Shown here: piece by piece, positions 1 through 7,956 of the stretch
Layout of the letters: each line of letters begins with the position of its first letter
Numbering within the stretch: position 1 is the first letter of the stretch
NCBI GenBank assembly: GCA_900544395.1
Contig: UQVC01000027.1
Coordinates: 1-34,406 of the forward strand
DNA: 34,406 nt
Direction of reading: 5' to 3'
DNA from: an uncultured Ruminococcus sp.
Lineage (GTDB): Bacteria > Bacillota > Clostridia > Lachnospirales > Lachnospiraceae
Notes under the pieces: model-generated
Databases searched by the model: none
Seen by the model: only the letters and a program-made list of their open reading frames with translations
Told to the model about the DNA's origin: nothing
Position numbers and translations under genes: made by a program

Positions 1-308
1 AGCGTCCATGTCCGCACTTTCAGATTATCCACTGCACTTAAATTTTCATAAACAGACGGTAATTCAATCAAAATCCCCATCCGCTCTATGCACTTTCGGC
101 TCCACATTTTCCCGTCAAAAAAAACTTCTCCTGCATCTGCCCGAGTCATCCCACACAAGATTTTCATCAATGTCGATTTTCCTGCGCCATTTGCTCCCAA
201 AAGCCCGTATACGCACCCTTTCGGAATTCTCATATTGATATTTTTCAGCACAGTCTGTTTATGATACTGCTTGCATAGTTCTTTGGTTTCCAAAATTATT
301 TCTTCCAT
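1..308 (-). CDS. ABC transporter ATP-binding protein, BcrA/lantibiotic-protection type (partial, N-terminal part)
   Basis: The first 102 codons of a gene that runs off the left edge. The frame starts at an ATG at 308 with GGGAG upstream. It opens with an ABC core (strand, then KNINMRIPKG, then a Walker A GANGAGKST near residues 38-46 followed by LMKILCG). The Walker B and signature motifs lie outside the window. The text after Walker A (DGKMWSRKCIERMGILIELP) resembles the BcrA/NisF/LanF group that exports bacitracin or lantibiotics from the membrane with a separate permease. That subgroup call is inference from a third of the protein; membership of the ABC ATPase family is clear. It is transcribed away from fprA. 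Confidence 0.85.
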   Translation of the reverse strand, partial: MEEIILETKELCKQYHKQTVLKNINMRIPKGCVYGLLGANGAGKSTLMKILCGMTRADAGEVFFDGKMWSRKCIERMGILIELPSVYENLSAVDNLKVRTWT

Positions 309-333
309 AAAATCATGCTCCCTTCTCTTTGTA

Positions 334-394
334 CTTCTTTACTTTAAAGAAGAATTCTAAGGATTTTATAAGGAACTCTCTTTTTTTTGCACAA
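334..394 (-). promoter_or_regulatory. Promoter and candidate operator of the BcrA-like gene
   Basis: On the minus strand a -35 TTGTGC (389-394) and a -10 TATAAA (365-370) are 18 bp apart. Downstream, inside the leader, lies a perfect inverted repeat CTTCTTTA-N3-TAAAGAAG (334-352). It sits between transcription start and ribosome binding site, where a repressor or a small hairpin could act. No regulator can be named. Confidence 0.4.
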
Positions 395-409
395 AAATCC
401 ATACCCTCC

Positions 410-453
410 TTGCGAATTTATCTTAATATGTTAAAATATAAACGTTAATATGT
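410..453 (+). promoter_or_regulatory. fprA promoter with direct repeat
   Basis: A -35 TTGCGA (410-415) and an extended -10 TGT-TAAAAT (432-437) are separated by 16 bp, and an AAAGGAGG ribosome binding site follows just before 506. The nonamer TTAATATGT occurs twice, at 423-431 and 445-453, 22 bp apart (about two helical turns) and flanking the -10. This is a plausible binding site for a regulator, but none is identified. Confidence 0.45.
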
Positions 454-505
454 GAATTTCTATGGATTGGCAAAAGCATAGTGAAAATAAAGGAGGAACT
501 TTAAT

Positions 506-1711
506 ATGCATTGTGTCAGAAAAGTAACTGAAGACTTATACTGGGTAGGAAGCAATGACAGAAGACTGGAACTATTTGAAAATATTTTTCCACTCCAGAA
601 AGGTGTTTCCTACAATTCCTATCTGTTATTGGATGAAAAGACCGTTCTTTTTGATACGGTAGACAGCGCTGTCGGCAGACAGTTCCTGGAAAACATCGCC
701 TCTGTATTAGACGGACGTACTCTGGATTATCTTGTGATCAATCATATGGAGCCGGATCACTGCTCCTTAATCGAAGATCTGCACCTGCGTTACCCGGATA
801 TGAAACTGATTGGAAATGCAAAGACATTCCCGATGATCGATCAGTTCTACGGCATGAAACTTGGTGACAAAAAAATTGTGATCAAAGAAGGAGATACCTT
901 CTCCTGCGGAAAGCATACACTCCACTTTGTCATGGCTCCAATGGTGCACTGGCCGGAAGCAATGATGACATATGATGAGACCGATAAGATTTTATTCTCC
1001 GCAGATGCATTTGGTACTTTTGGTGCTCTGGACGGTGTGATTTTTAACGATGAACTGGATTTCGACCGTGATTTTCTGGATGAAGCCCGCCGCTATTATA
1101 CGAATATTGTTGGAAAATATGGCGTACAGGTACAGAACGTACTGAAAAAAGCAGCCGCTTTGGATATTCAGATGATCTGCCCGCTTCACGGTCCTGTATG
1201 GAGAAGCAATCTTTCCTATATTCTGGAAAAATACGATATCTGGAGCAAATATGAGCCGGAAACAAAAGGTGTGATGATCGCCTATGCTTCTATGTACGGC
1301 AACACAGAAAACATGGTGAACGTACTGGCTGCCATGCTTGCAGATGCAGGAATCACAAATCTCAAGATTCATAATGTTTCCAAGACCCACGTATCAGAAC
1401 TGATCTCCGACAGTTTCAAATACAGCCATCTTGTACTTGCCGCTCCAACCTACAACAACGGCATCTACCCACTGATGGCAAACTATCTGGAAGATATGAA
1501 AGCTCTGATGGTACAAGGACGTACGGTAGCTGTTTTAGGAAACGGAAGCTGGGCTCCGCAGTCTGCCAAGTTAATGGAAGCAAAACTTTCCGAACTGAAA
1601 AATATGACTGTCCTGACAGAAAACTTTGCTGTAAAATCAGCTCTGCATGATTCTCAGATGGAACAGCTTCAACAGTTGTGTAATCAGATCGTAGAATCTG
1701 TCAACGCATAA
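506..1711 (+). CDS. fprA: Flavodiiron protein (A-type flavoprotein FprA)
   Basis: A 401-residue soluble flavoprotein that reduces O2 to water and/or NO to N2O in the cytoplasm, protecting anaerobes. The N-terminal metallo-beta-lactamase-like domain carries the di-iron ligands: H80-x-E82-x-D84-H85, H148, D167 and H228. A flavodoxin domain begins near residue 255 (VMIAYASMYGNTENM), whose S/T-rich loop binds FMN phosphate. The length is normal for the two-domain class, and no rubredoxin or flavin reductase domain is fused. The electron donor (rubredoxin or NADH:rubredoxin oxidoreductase) is not encoded nearby. The next gene starts 29 bp downstream with its own strong ribosome binding site, so the two are probably cotranscribed. 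Confidence 0.96.
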   Translation: MHCVRKVTEDLYWVGSNDRRLELFENIFPLQKGVSYNSYLLLDEKTVLFDTVDSAVGRQFLENIASVLDGRTLDYLVINHMEPDHCSLIEDLHLRYPDMKLIGNAKTFPMIDQFYGMKLGDKKIVIKEGDTFSCGKHTLHFVMAPMVHWPEAMMTYDETDKILFSADAFGTFGALDGVIFNDELDFDRDFLDEARRYYTNIVGKYGVQVQNVLKKAAALDIQMICPLHGPVWRSNLSYILEKYDIWSKYEPETKGVMIAYASMYGNTENMVNVLAAMLADAGITNLKIHNVSKTHVSELISDSFKYSHLVLAAPTYNNGIYPLMANYLEDMKALMVQGRTVAVLGNGSWAPQSAKLMEAKLSELKNMTVLTENFAVKSALHDSQMEQLQQLCNQIVESVNA

Positions 1712-1740
1712 ATTCTGCCAAACACAAAGGAGGAATTCAT

Positions 1741-2226
1741 ATGAAATTAGTAATCACAATGAGCCGTCGTTTCGGAACCGGTGCAAGCATCATTGCCGGG
1801 GAATTGTCTAAAAGACTGGATATTCCTGTCTATGACCGCGCTTATATCGAACAGCAGGTCAATGACCACATGTATGACTCCGAAGCGGAAGCGATCCGCA
1901 AACTTGCCGAACAGCCATGTATCATTCTGGGTCGATGCGCTTCTGATATTTTAAAAGATCGCATGAACGTTCTGAATATTTTCGTATGCGCCGATAAAGA
2001 AGACCGGATCCAGCGTATCATGAAACTGGAAAGTCTTTCCTATGATGCTGCAAAAGAAAAAATCGAGCAGACCGATGAACAACGTGCCGCCTATTATTAT
2101 GAACATACCGGAAAGACATGGGGCGATGTGAATGACTATCATATGATTCTGGATACTTCCGCATTGGGCATCGAAAACTGTCCTGATATTTTAATGCAGT
2201 ATTTTGAAAAGCTGGAATATATCTAA
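1741..2226 (+). CDS. Short cytidylate-kinase-like protein
   Basis: A 161-residue protein of the cytidylate kinase-like family. It begins ITMSRRFGTGASIIAGELSKRLDIPVYDR, matching the family's [ST]-R-x-x-G-x-G-x loop and the YD-x-x-x-I segment. Mid-protein it has IILGRCASDIL and then an R-rich stretch (DKEDRIQRIMKLE) typical of the nucleotide-kinase lid. Family members are usually near 200 residues; the segment after YDR is unusually short here, so an internal deletion relative to homologues is likely. Substrate unknown; a phosphotransferase role is inferred. It lies 29 bp after fprA behind AAAGGAGG and ahead of a strong hairpin. Confidence 0.8.
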   Translation: MKLVITMSRRFGTGASIIAGELSKRLDIPVYDRAYIEQQVNDHMYDSEAEAIRKLAEQPCIILGRCASDILKDRMNVLNIFVCADKEDRIQRIMKLESLSYDAAKEKIEQTDEQRAAYYYEHTGKTWGDVNDYHMILDTSALGIENCPDILMQYFEKLEYI

Positions 2227-2246
2227 AATAAAATATTTCTACAACA

Positions 2247-2290
2247 AGAGCTGCTGCTTTGGCGATCACCATCTCCAAAGCAGCAGCTCT
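2247..2290. terminator. Strong hairpin between convergent genes
   Basis: A perfect 16-bp stem (2247-2262 with 2275-2290) and a 12-nt loop separate the plus-strand kinase-like gene from the minus-strand bceB gene. Neither side has a long T-run, but the position and stem length fit a bidirectional terminator. Confidence 0.7.
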
Positions 2291-2307
2291 AAATTTGCAG
2301 CAAATGA

Positions 2308-4293
2308 TTATTTCACAATTTTATAATATTCTCTGGAAGTGATCGCAAATACGATCACATAAAACATGGCAAAAACCGCTGCCACTGCGATTGTGCATAC
2401 CATAGACAGGTGGGTATCTGACAGATTGAACACCAAAAGCAGTTTTGTGATTGGTTTAAATGCTACGGTCACATGCAGGATTGCCATAAGCAGAGGAACA
2501 AAGAATACCGTCAAAATCTGGCTGCGGATCGATCCTTTTACTTCTTTTCTGCTCATTCCAACTTTCTGCATGATCTGATACCGTTCCTGATCGTCATATC
2601 CTTCCGAAATCTGTTTGTAATAAATGATCAGCACTGTTGCCATCAAAAACAGAAATCCCACAAAAATCCCCAGGAATAAGAATCCGCCATACACTCCATA
2701 GAATTCCTGTGCATAAGCTTCTCTGTATTCCACATAACAGGAGGAAACTTCTCCGTTTGTCTCCATTCGTGTTTTCATGGATGCCAAAGCCTCGCTTTTG
2801 GCTGCTTCGTCTCCTTTCATATCAAAGTTCAGTAAATACTGCATTGTGATTGGATATCTGGTCGGTCCATACAATTGGATCATATGCTCTGCTGCCGTCT
2901 CATCAGCCACGATCAGATAGACATTTTTTGTCACATTTGCTTCTTTCTTTTTCTGCAGATTGGATTCTTTTAAATTTTCTTTGATATGATAAGTTTCCCC
3001 GCCTACGACGATCTCTCCACTGTCAAACTCCTCATCTGGGAAATAGGTCAGTACTTCATCCTGCGCCAGAGACACATTGGTTCCTTCCAGTGCATTGTAA
3101 TCTGCCAGCGGGATCACACACATCCCCCGCATTGCATCCGCGTCATATCCATTTCCGGAGTCCACATCAAACTCCAGCTCATTGTCCTGTTTCATCGCAC
3201 TTAACGGCACATAACGGTACTTCTGCTCATAACTGATCTGAAGTCCATGATTGTGCAGTTCTTCTTCCACGATCTGGTTCATGGTTTCTATATTTTTCAG
3301 CGAAGTATCTCCGGATACTGCGGAAAACTCTGTTTTAAAGCGTGTATTCATAATATCTTCCATCCCGATATACAAAGAGGCTGTCACAGAAACCAAAACC
3401 AGAACGATGGTACTCATAATACAGATATTCGCAAGTCCTACTGCATTTTGCTTCATTCGATAGATCAGCCCGGAAATGGAGATAAAATGTCTTGTCTGAT
3501 AATAATAAGATTTATTTTTTCGCAGAAGTTTCAACAGCGCTACACTGCCAGCTGTAAAAAGTGCATACGTTCCCAGAATTACCAGGATTACTGCAATGAA
3601 AAATTTTACGATTGCGCTCAGCGGAGACTCTGTTGTCTGAGCAATATAATATCCGGTTCCAAGAAGAAGGATTCCCAGAACAGCGATCAGCCAGTTTGCC
3701 TTTGGCTCTTTTTCTCCTTTTCTTGCCCCCTGCAAAAGTTCTACTGGATTCACTCTTTGCACCTGAAAGATATTCCAGAGTAATACTACCAAAAATATAC
3801 CGCCAAATAAAACCGCAGTGATCAGGATTGCTTCTGGTTCTACCGAAAAGCGAAATGCCACGTCAAACCGGATCAGCTTTAAGAGTACTAAAAAAATCAG
3901 ACGTCCGAACACGATCCCCGCCAGGATTCCTCCCAGAATCCCCGCTCCCGCAGTATAGATACTTTCCCACACCATCATCTTGGTGAGATTTTTCTTATCC
4001 ATCCCCAGTACCTGATACAATCCCATCTCTTTTTTCCTCTGACGGATCAGAAAGCTATTTGTATAAAAGAGAAAGATCGCTGAAAATCCGCCTGTGATCG
4101 AAACCGCAAAATTTAAGATCAGTCTCAAATCAGTCGCCCCCGGCATCTGATTCAATGCCGGATTCGTAGAAACCAGCAAAAGATCATAAAACATCATAAC
4201 TGTCAAGAGACAAGTCAGAAGATACGGGAAATATGTCTTTTTATTCTTCTTGATATTATTTGCCGCCAGTTTTGGATACAATACATTACGCAT
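2308..4293 (-). CDS. bceB: BceB-type ABC transporter permease (FtsX family)
   Basis: A 661-residue membrane protein of the BceB/VraG class, which with BceA frees lipid II-cycle intermediates from peptide antibiotics such as bacitracin or lantibiotics. The N-terminus (YPKLAANNIKKNKKTYFPYLLTCLL) is characteristic. Several membrane helices follow, then a large extracytoplasmic domain at about residues 310-520 (the hallmark of this class), then helices ending in a short positive tail. The start is taken as the ATG at 4293, because AGGAGG sits 8 nt upstream of it and would abut the GTG at 4302. It overlaps the 3' end of bceA by 8 bp, which suggests translational coupling. No BceRS-type two-component system is adjacent. 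Confidence 0.9.
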   Translation of the reverse strand: MRNVLYPKLAANNIKKNKKTYFPYLLTCLLTVMMFYDLLLVSTNPALNQMPGATDLRLILNFAVSITGGFSAIFLFYTNSFLIRQRKKEMGLYQVLGMDKKNLTKMMVWESIYTAGAGILGGILAGIVFGRLIFLVLLKLIRFDVAFRFSVEPEAILITAVLFGGIFLVVLLWNIFQVQRVNPVELLQGARKGEKEPKANWLIAVLGILLLGTGYYIAQTTESPLSAIVKFFIAVILVILGTYALFTAGSVALLKLLRKNKSYYYQTRHFISISGLIYRMKQNAVGLANICIMSTIVLVLVSVTASLYIGMEDIMNTRFKTEFSAVSGDTSLKNIETMNQIVEEELHNHGLQISYEQKYRYVPLSAMKQDNELEFDVDSGNGYDADAMRGMCVIPLADYNALEGTNVSLAQDEVLTYFPDEEFDSGEIVVGGETYHIKENLKESNLQKKKEANVTKNVYLIVADETAAEHMIQLYGPTRYPITMQYLLNFDMKGDEAAKSEALASMKTRMETNGEVSSCYVEYREAYAQEFYGVYGGFLFLGIFVGFLFLMATVLIIYYKQISEGYDDQERYQIMQKVGMSRKEVKGSIRSQILTVFFVPLLMAILHVTVAFKPITKLLLVFNLSDTHLSMVCTIAVAAVFAMFYVIVFAITSREYYKIVK

Positions 4294-5053
4294 TGTTCTC
4301 ACCTCCTGTTGTCAAAGCGGTCAATGTTGCAGAAATCTTCTCATACAATTCTTCATTGCTCATATTCCCCCGATACAGCTGATGAAAGACCTCTCCGTCT
4401 TTGATAAACAAAACTCTGTTGGCCGTACTTGCCGCCTTCACACTATGTGTGACCATTAAAATCGTCTGCCCCTGCTGATTGATCTCTTTAAACAATCGGA
4501 GCAGTTCATCTGCTGAACGGGAATCCAAAGCCCCTGTGGGCTCATCCGCAAGAATCAGCTTTGGCTGTGTGATCAGGGCTCTTGCCACTGCTGCTCTCTG
4601 CTTCTGACCGCCGGACACCTCATACGGATATTTCTTTAACAGTTCACTGATTCCAAGCTGCCTGGCAATGGGCGCAAGCCGCTGGCTCATCTCTGGATAC
4701 TTCTTTCCGGAAAGCACCAAAGGGAGATAGATATTATCCTCCAGAGAAAAGGTATCCAGCAGATTAAAATCCTGGAATACAAATCCAAGATTTTGCCGGC
4801 GAAATGCCGCCATTTCTTTGTTTCGGATTTCTCCTAAATCTCTTCCCTTTAAATATACCTTTCCGGAGGTCGGCTTATCCAGCGCCGCAAGAATATTTAA
4901 CAGCGTTGTTTTTCCGGAACCAGACTCTCCCATGATCGCCACATATTCCTTTTCTTCTATCGAAAAATTCACATTGGCTAATGCCTGTACCTGATTTCCT
5001 CCAAAACGTGTGGTATATATCTTTTTCAGATTTTTGACTTCCAGTAATGTCAT
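4286..5053 (-). CDS. bceA: BceA-type ABC transporter ATP-binding protein
   Basis: A 255-residue ATPase with Walker A GESGSGKT (42-49), Q-loop QDFNLLD, signature VSGGQKQR (146-153) and Walker B LILADEPT. It belongs to the LolD/BceA group that pairs with FtsX-fold permeases. The reading frame stays open to 5137, but the start at 5053 is preferred: AAGGAAGG lies 8 nt before it, and the extra codons fall on the promoter near 5099-5128. With BceB it would form a flux-sensing and detoxification transporter for cell-wall peptide antibiotics. The substrate is not predictable from sequence. Confidence 0.93.
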   Translation of the reverse strand: MTLLEVKNLKKIYTTRFGGNQVQALANVNFSIEEKEYVAIMGESGSGKTTLLNILAALDKPTSGKVYLKGRDLGEIRNKEMAAFRRQNLGFVFQDFNLLDTFSLEDNIYLPLVLSGKKYPEMSQRLAPIARQLGISELLKKYPYEVSGGQKQRAAVARALITQPKLILADEPTGALDSRSADELLRLFKEINQQGQTILMVTHSVKAASTANRVLFIKDGEVFHQLYRGNMSNEELYEKISATLTALTTGGENNA

Positions 5054-5098
5054 CTTCATTCCTTCCTTTCCTCGCTCCTGATTTCTTATTACTCGTTT

Positions 5099-5128
5099 AT
5101 TATACCTGTAGTGCCTGTATATTTTCCA
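5099..5128 (-). promoter_or_regulatory. bceAB promoter
   Basis: On the minus strand a consensus -10 TATAAT (5099-5104) has a weak -35 TGGAAA (5123-5128) 18 bp upstream. A weak -35 is what one expects of an activator-dependent promoter, as BceR-type systems have. Confidence 0.5.
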
Positions 5129-5158
5129 TGGATTCATATTACAAATCCAGGCAGGAAA

Positions 5159-5187
5159 CTTACGTTTTTGTAAGGTTGTCTGTAAGG
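5159..5187. promoter_or_regulatory. Candidate response-regulator site between bceAB and the VanZ-like gene
   Basis: CTTAC (5159-5163) and GTAAG (5170-5174) form an inverted pair, and TGTAAGG occurs twice in direct repeat (5169-5175 and 5181-5187) with a 12-bp period. The block sits upstream of the -35 elements of two divergent genes. TGTAA-type half-sites resemble those of BceR-like regulators. The assignment is inference. Confidence 0.35.
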
Positions 5188-5188
5188 A

Positions 5189-5217
5189 TTGCCGATTGGC
5201 TGCAGCAATGTTACAAT
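5189..5217 (+). promoter_or_regulatory. Promoter of the VanZ-like gene
   Basis: A -35 TTGCCG (5189-5194), a 17-bp spacer and an extended -10 TGT-TACAAT (5212-5217). The repeat block described at 5159-5187 lies directly upstream. Confidence 0.5.
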
Positions 5218-5251
5218 AAGGATCAGTTTATATACAAAGGAGTTTTTTACT

Positions 5252-5773
5252 ATGAAACAACATATCTGGATGTCCCGTTTAAAACCATTGACTGTTCTTC
5301 CCGTCCTCTTGATGCTCAGTACGATCTTTGGATTTTCCAATCAAAATGCAGAGACCTCTTCCGGACTGAGCCAGAAAGTCAGTATGGGGATTGTCACAAC
5401 ATTTGACTCTCTGTTTGACCAAAACTGGGAAAAAGATACGATGGAAGACTATGCCGAAAAAATAGAATACCCCATCCGAAAGGCAGCTCACGTTTCCGAA
5501 TATCTGATCTTAACTCTGCTGACTGCCATTCCGCTTGGGGTGTATGGAGTACGGGGAAAGAAACTTATTCTCTCTTTATTTTTGTTTTGTGTTCTCTGTG
5601 CTGCCGGAGATGAATTTCACCAGAGCTTCATTCCCGGAAGGTCTCCACAATTTACCGACGTTCTGATAGACAGTACCGGGATTCTGGCCGGATGCGGCAT
5701 CACGTTCCTGATCCTACGTAACTGCACGTCCCACTCTCGTTTTGCGGATCAGCCTGACACATACAAAAGATAA
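5252..5773 (+). CDS. VanZ-like family membrane protein
   Basis: A 173-residue membrane protein with the VanZ signature: FSNQNAETSSGLS (28-40), RKAAHVSEY (76-84), DEFHQSFIPGR (120-130) and the DVLIDSTG helix (136-143), with about four hydrophobic segments. VanZ of vancomycin-type clusters gives low teicoplanin resistance; most chromosomal relatives have unknown roles at the envelope. The start is the ATG at 5252, which has AAAGGAG upstream; the frame is open further 5' but without a ribosome binding site. It is divergent from bceAB, sharing their control region. Its last 60 bp overlap the 3' end of the opposite-strand acyltransferase gene. Confidence 0.9.
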   Translation: MKQHIWMSRLKPLTVLPVLLMLSTIFGFSNQNAETSSGLSQKVSMGIVTTFDSLFDQNWEKDTMEDYAEKIEYPIRKAAHVSEYLILTLLTAIPLGVYGVRGKKLILSLFLFCVLCAAGDEFHQSFIPGRSPQFTDVLIDSTGILAGCGITFLILRNCTSHSRFADQPDTYKR

Positions 5774-6724
5774 TCCTGCAATCCCTGCAGTCAGAACCGG
5801 CACTGCAATCCACGCTGAAACAGCTGCCGGGTCTGCATACTTTTTATAAGCATCCAGAAACAAAATGTGGATCAGATACATTCCAAAGGAACATCCACAT
5901 CCAAGATCCACGGCTTTTCGTATCCTCTCTGTCAGCTGGACTTTCCCCCTCTGCCACCGGATCAGAAGCAAGAAAAATGAGGCTGACGCCAGAACCAGAA
6001 GCGGACATCCATATTCCAGGATCCGTTCATAATGTTCGCCGGATGTCTGTGTCATCCAACATGTCAGTCCGAATACTGCTGCCATCGATCCCGCAAAAAT
6101 AACTGCTGCCCATTTCTGGCTCAAACGGATATGCCGCCGGTACTTATAGATAAAATATCCAATAAAAATATAAAACATATACACCTTATCACCGATCAGC
6201 GGCAAGTCATAATATGCTTCTCCATGCTGCAGGGAAACCAGATAATTAAAGATCACGGATGCACTGCTCACCAGGAGCAGCGCCCATTCCAGCCGGATTC
6301 CGATGCCTTTACACATCACCTGAAAAAACGGCAGCGTCATATAGATGGGGATCATGGCATACAAATACCACAGATGCGGCTCTGTCGGAACATACAGGAT
6401 TTCTTTTAACTGATAGTCTGTCTTCATATAACAGGTATTCCAGAGGTAATATACTGCACTCCAGACAGCCAGTGCGATCAGAAAACGCAGCAGGCGCTTT
6501 CCATGCTTTTTCAATGGTTCTTCTCTTCCCAGAAGCAAAGCTCCTGATATCATAAAAAAGCAGGGCACACTCACTCTCGCTATCGTATCCAGCGCCAGCG
6601 CAAACACATACTCTCCCTGCGTGATCTCCCCATACGCTCTGCAAAAATAATTCGTCACATGGATCACGATCACAAAAATACAGGACAAAATTCTTATGAT
6701 CTCCAAATTATAATTTTTTCTCAT
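5714..6724 (-). CDS. Acyltransferase family 3 membrane protein
   Basis: A 336-residue polytopic protein of the acyltransferase-3 (OafA/WecH-like) family, which moves acetyl or other acyl groups onto surface polysaccharide or peptidoglycan. The first helix has the conserved VIVIHV histidine (H22), followed by RVSVPCFFMISGALLL (50-65), the standard start of the family. About ten hydrophobic segments follow. It has no SGNH domain. The start lies 14 bp after dinB, so it probably belongs to the clpB-dinB transcript. Ribosome binding site weak (AAGAGA). The 3' end overlaps the convergent VanZ-like gene by 60 bp. Substrate not predictable. Confidence 0.9.
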   Translation of the reverse strand: MRKNYNLEIIRILSCIFVIVIHVTNYFCRAYGEITQGEYVFALALDTIARVSVPCFFMISGALLLGREEPLKKHGKRLLRFLIALAVWSAVYYLWNTCYMKTDYQLKEILYVPTEPHLWYLYAMIPIYMTLPFFQVMCKGIGIRLEWALLLVSSASVIFNYLVSLQHGEAYYDLPLIGDKVYMFYIFIGYFIYKYRRHIRLSQKWAAVIFAGSMAAVFGLTCWMTQTSGEHYERILEYGCPLLVLASASFFLLLIRWQRGKVQLTERIRKAVDLGCGCSFGMYLIHILFLDAYKKYADPAAVSAWIAVPVLTAGIAGLSFVCVRLIRKTRVGRAVT

Positions 6725-6738
6725 CTGTTTTCTCTTTC

Positions 6739-7956
6739 TTATTTCTCAGAATCCTTTTTCTTTTTCATCTGGCTTGCCGCGATCACCGTTCCTTTTCCAA
6801 ATCTGGCATCTAACTGTTCCATGGCAGCTTTTAGTTTCTGATGTTTCTCATCCATCGGTTCTGGAATCTCAAGATCAAAAATCGAAAGCTGCTCAGGTTC
6901 TGTCTCTGATACCAGCTTTGCAGTCCGGATCCCCAGAAGACGTACCGGTTCCCCTGTCCAAATTTCCTCAAACAATTCGCAGGCGCTCTCATACAAGACA
7001 TTCTTTTCATTGGTCGGGCGCATCAGCTGTTTCTGATGGGAAATCTTCCGAAAATCATAATACTTGATCTCCATACTGACCATAGACGCTTTCTGTCCTG
7101 CCTTTTTCAATCTCCCGGAAACACTCTCTGCCAGATCTGCAAATACCGGTCGGATCTGCTCCAGCGTCTCTGCATCTTCTGATAATGTGGTAGAATTTCC
7201 CACTCCTTTCGCCTCTGTCTGCTGCGGCTGCACACTGGAATGATCGATCCCGTTGGCAAACTCCCAAAGCATCTGTCCATGACTTTTCAAATGCAGCACA
7301 AGCAGTCCCGGGTCTGCCTGTGCCAGATCACCAATGGTCAGAATCTCCAGTTTTTTCAGGACTTCCACACTGGAGTGTCCGGCCATATATAATTCCCCAA
7401 CAGGAAGAGGCCACATTTTCATGCGGATTTCTTCCGGAAATAACGTATGCACCTTGTCCGGCTTTTCAAAATCAGAAGCCATCTTTGCCAACAGTTTATT
7501 CGAAGAAATCCCTACGTTCACTGTGAATCCGAATTTCTCATGAACTCCGTTTTTCATCACCAGCGCCGCTTCTACCGGAGAAGAGAACTGCCGCACCGCC
7601 TCTGTCATATCTACATAACACTCATCCACACTGACCTGCTCGATTTCTTTCGTAAATGTCCGAAGATACTCCATCAGCATCTGACTCTTTTCCCGATACA
7701 TCCTGTGATCCGGAGGTTCCATAACCAGATTCGGACACTTACGAAAGGCATTCGCAACAGGTTCCCCTGTGCGGATGCCGTATCTTTTCGCAGGAATCGA
7801 CTTTGCAAGAACAACCCCGTGGCGTGACTTCTGGTCACCGCCGATGATGGCCGGGATATCCCGCAAATCGATCTTTGCTCCATTCTTTAATTGTTCCACT
7901 GCCGTCCAGCTTAGATAAGCGGAATTGACATCTATATGGAAAATAACGGGTGTCAT
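6739..7956 (-). CDS. dinB: Y-family DNA polymerase IV (DinB)
   Basis: A 405-residue translesion polymerase. Palm motifs are HIDVNSAYLSW (metal ligand D9) and VSVDECYVD (D111, E112). A little-finger domain follows, and QLSIF (356-360) is a good beta-clamp-binding motif. The residue at the steric-gate position appears to be Tyr14 rather than the usual Phe; this is common in a Firmicute DinB subgroup, so activity is expected. Its ATG overlaps the clpB stop by 4 bp (ATGA), which implies coupled translation from the clpB promoter. No LexA-like site was noticed upstream, since the gene has no intergenic region of its own. Confidence 0.93.
   Translation of the reverse strand: MTPVIFHIDVNSAYLSWTAVEQLKNGAKIDLRDIPAIIGGDQKSRHGVVLAKSIPAKRYGIRTGEPVANAFRKCPNLVMEPPDHRMYREKSQMLMEYLRTFTKEIEQVSVDECYVDMTEAVRQFSSPVEAALVMKNGVHEKFGFTVNVGISSNKLLAKMASDFEKPDKVHTLFPEEIRMKMWPLPVGELYMAGHSSVEVLKKLEILTIGDLAQADPGLLVLHLKSHGQMLWEFANGIDHSSVQPQQTEAKGVGNSTTLSEDAETLEQIRPVFADLAESVSGRLKKAGQKASMVSMEIKYYDFRKISHQKQLMRPTNEKNVLYESACELFEEIWTGEPVRLLGIRTAKLVSETEPEQLSIFDLEIPEPMDEKHQKLKAAMEQLDARFGKGTVIAASQMKKKKDSEK

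Noticed and set aside
8..238. Plus-strand open frame at the left edge
   Set aside because: It is antisense to the clear Walker A-containing ABC ATPase at 1-308 and has no ribosome binding site.
3247..3783. 178-codon plus-strand frame inside bceB
   Set aside because: Antisense shadow of a well-supported permease gene; the composition reflects the complement of hydrophobic codons.
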